Below are positions 4,804 to 5,237 of a DNA stretch of 5,237 bases, one piece after another. The DNA is from Methanomicrobiales archaeon (lineage in GTDB: Archaea; Halobacteriota; Methanomicrobia; Methanomicrobiales; Methanospirillaceae). The first letter of the stretch is position 1; every line of letters begins with the position of its first letter. A program made the translations under genes and the position numbers. A model generated the notes under the pieces. The model had not been told where the DNA came from. It made no database searches and worked only from the letters and a program-made list of their open reading frames with translations. Location of the stretch: NCBI GenBank assembly GCA_012798365.1, contig JAAZNH010000031.1:1-5237 (forward strand), written 5' to 3'.

Positions 4804-5237
4804 TTATGAGGGATTCCTCTTGGCTACCAGGACATCGACAGTGACAAGGTTTCCTTTCATGTCGATCTTGTAAGAACCGGGTTTGTACATCGCGTACTGC
4901 TGGACTTTCTTGTCGGGTGCGTCCTTGCCCGAGTAGGTGTACGAGGCAACCTTTCCGCTGTTCATGTCATACACATCGAGCTGGAACCAGCATTTTTCCA
5001 GCGTATCTGACTTGGGGCTCACATCGAATTTGATAGCCCACGAGGATGCGTCAACCATGAACTGTTCGGAATAGACATCGGTCGGGCTGTTGAACTTATA
5101 CTGCGTTTCCAGGTAGTGGTCCCCCATGACAAATGAGGGCTGTGATGACGCAGCAGTGGTGGATGCGGGGGCAGCTCCCGGAGCCTGGGTGGACACCGGC
5201 GCAACGGGTGCCGGATTCGTTCCCTGCGTGCAGCCGG
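4804..5237 (-). CDS. Lipoprotein with beta-rich domain, 5' end cut by the window edge
   Basis: The frame is open from the window edge to the TAA at 4804, giving 143 visible residues. The first complete codons read GCTQGTNPAP, and the partial codon before them ends in CC, so it encodes Ala, Ser, Thr or Pro. This fits the end of a lipobox ([AST]-G-C), with the signal peptide just outside the window. The Cys would carry the lipid anchor, placing the protein on the outer face of the membrane. After the Cys comes an Ala/Pro/Ser/Thr-rich linker of about 35 residues, common in methanogen surface lipoproteins. The remaining roughly 105 residues alternate polar and hydrophobic positions (for example SSWAIKFDVSP, CWFQLDVYDM, GSYKIDMKGNLVTVDVLVAK), suggesting a small beta-sandwich. 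One further Cys is present. An internal GTG at 5196 is not the true start. The function is unknown; the 157-aa membrane protein gene follows 17 bases downstream. Confidence 0.8.
   Translation of the reverse strand, partial: GCTQGTNPAPVAPVSTQAPGAAPASTTAASSQPSFVMGDHYLETQYKFNSPTDVYSEQFMVDASSWAIKFDVSPKSDTLEKCWFQLDVYDMNSGKVASYTYSGKDAPDKKVQQYAMYKPGSYKIDMKGNLVTVDVLVAKRNPS

Noticed and set aside
1..5237. CRISPR array, tRNA/rRNA, insertion sequence or phage genes
   Set aside because: I saw no regularly spaced repeats, cloverleaf, ribosomal RNA motifs, transposase or integrase motifs, or terminal inverted repeats with target duplications.

Overview
The window (about 58-60% G+C by eye) looks like chromosomal DNA of a methanogenic euryarchaeon, most likely of the order Methanomicrobiales (Methanoregula/Methanosphaerula-like). 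The reasons are the protein families present, the archaeal Shine-Dalgarno sequences (GGTGA, GAGGTG), an oligo-T type terminator, and a lipoprotein with a Pro/Ala/Thr-rich linker. The genus is inferred from general protein character, not from a search.

Centre (1014-3964, minus strand): a tight three-gene operon transcribed in the order ubiX-like flavin prenyltransferase, UbiD-family decarboxylase, aconitase X (AcnX) large subunit. The first two genes overlap, and the third starts 4 bases after the second ends. This matches the archaeal (modified) mevalonate pathway characterised in Aeropyrum pernix. Phosphomevalonate dehydratase (AcnX plus a small DUF126 subunit) makes trans-anhydromevalonate 5-phosphate. 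A UbiD-type decarboxylase using prenylated FMN converts that to isopentenyl phosphate, and UbiX supplies the prenylated FMN. The operon therefore serves membrane-lipid precursor synthesis, not ubiquinone synthesis. The small dehydratase subunit is not in this window.

Right (4313-5237, minus strand): a two-gene unit. A lipoprotein whose lipobox cysteine sits at the window edge is followed 17 bases later by a single-pass membrane protein of unknown function, ending in a U-rich terminator. A 348-base leader separates this unit from ubiX. It holds a possible TATA box, two inverted repeats and two open frames running into ubiX.

Left (1-1013): a hypothetical cytoplasmic protein on the minus strand (57-407), a gene-poor stretch (408-726), and a plus-strand gene for a small secreted or membrane-anchored peptide with six cysteines, convergent with the mevalonate operon. 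This peptide and the leader upstream of ubiX are the least explained parts of the window.
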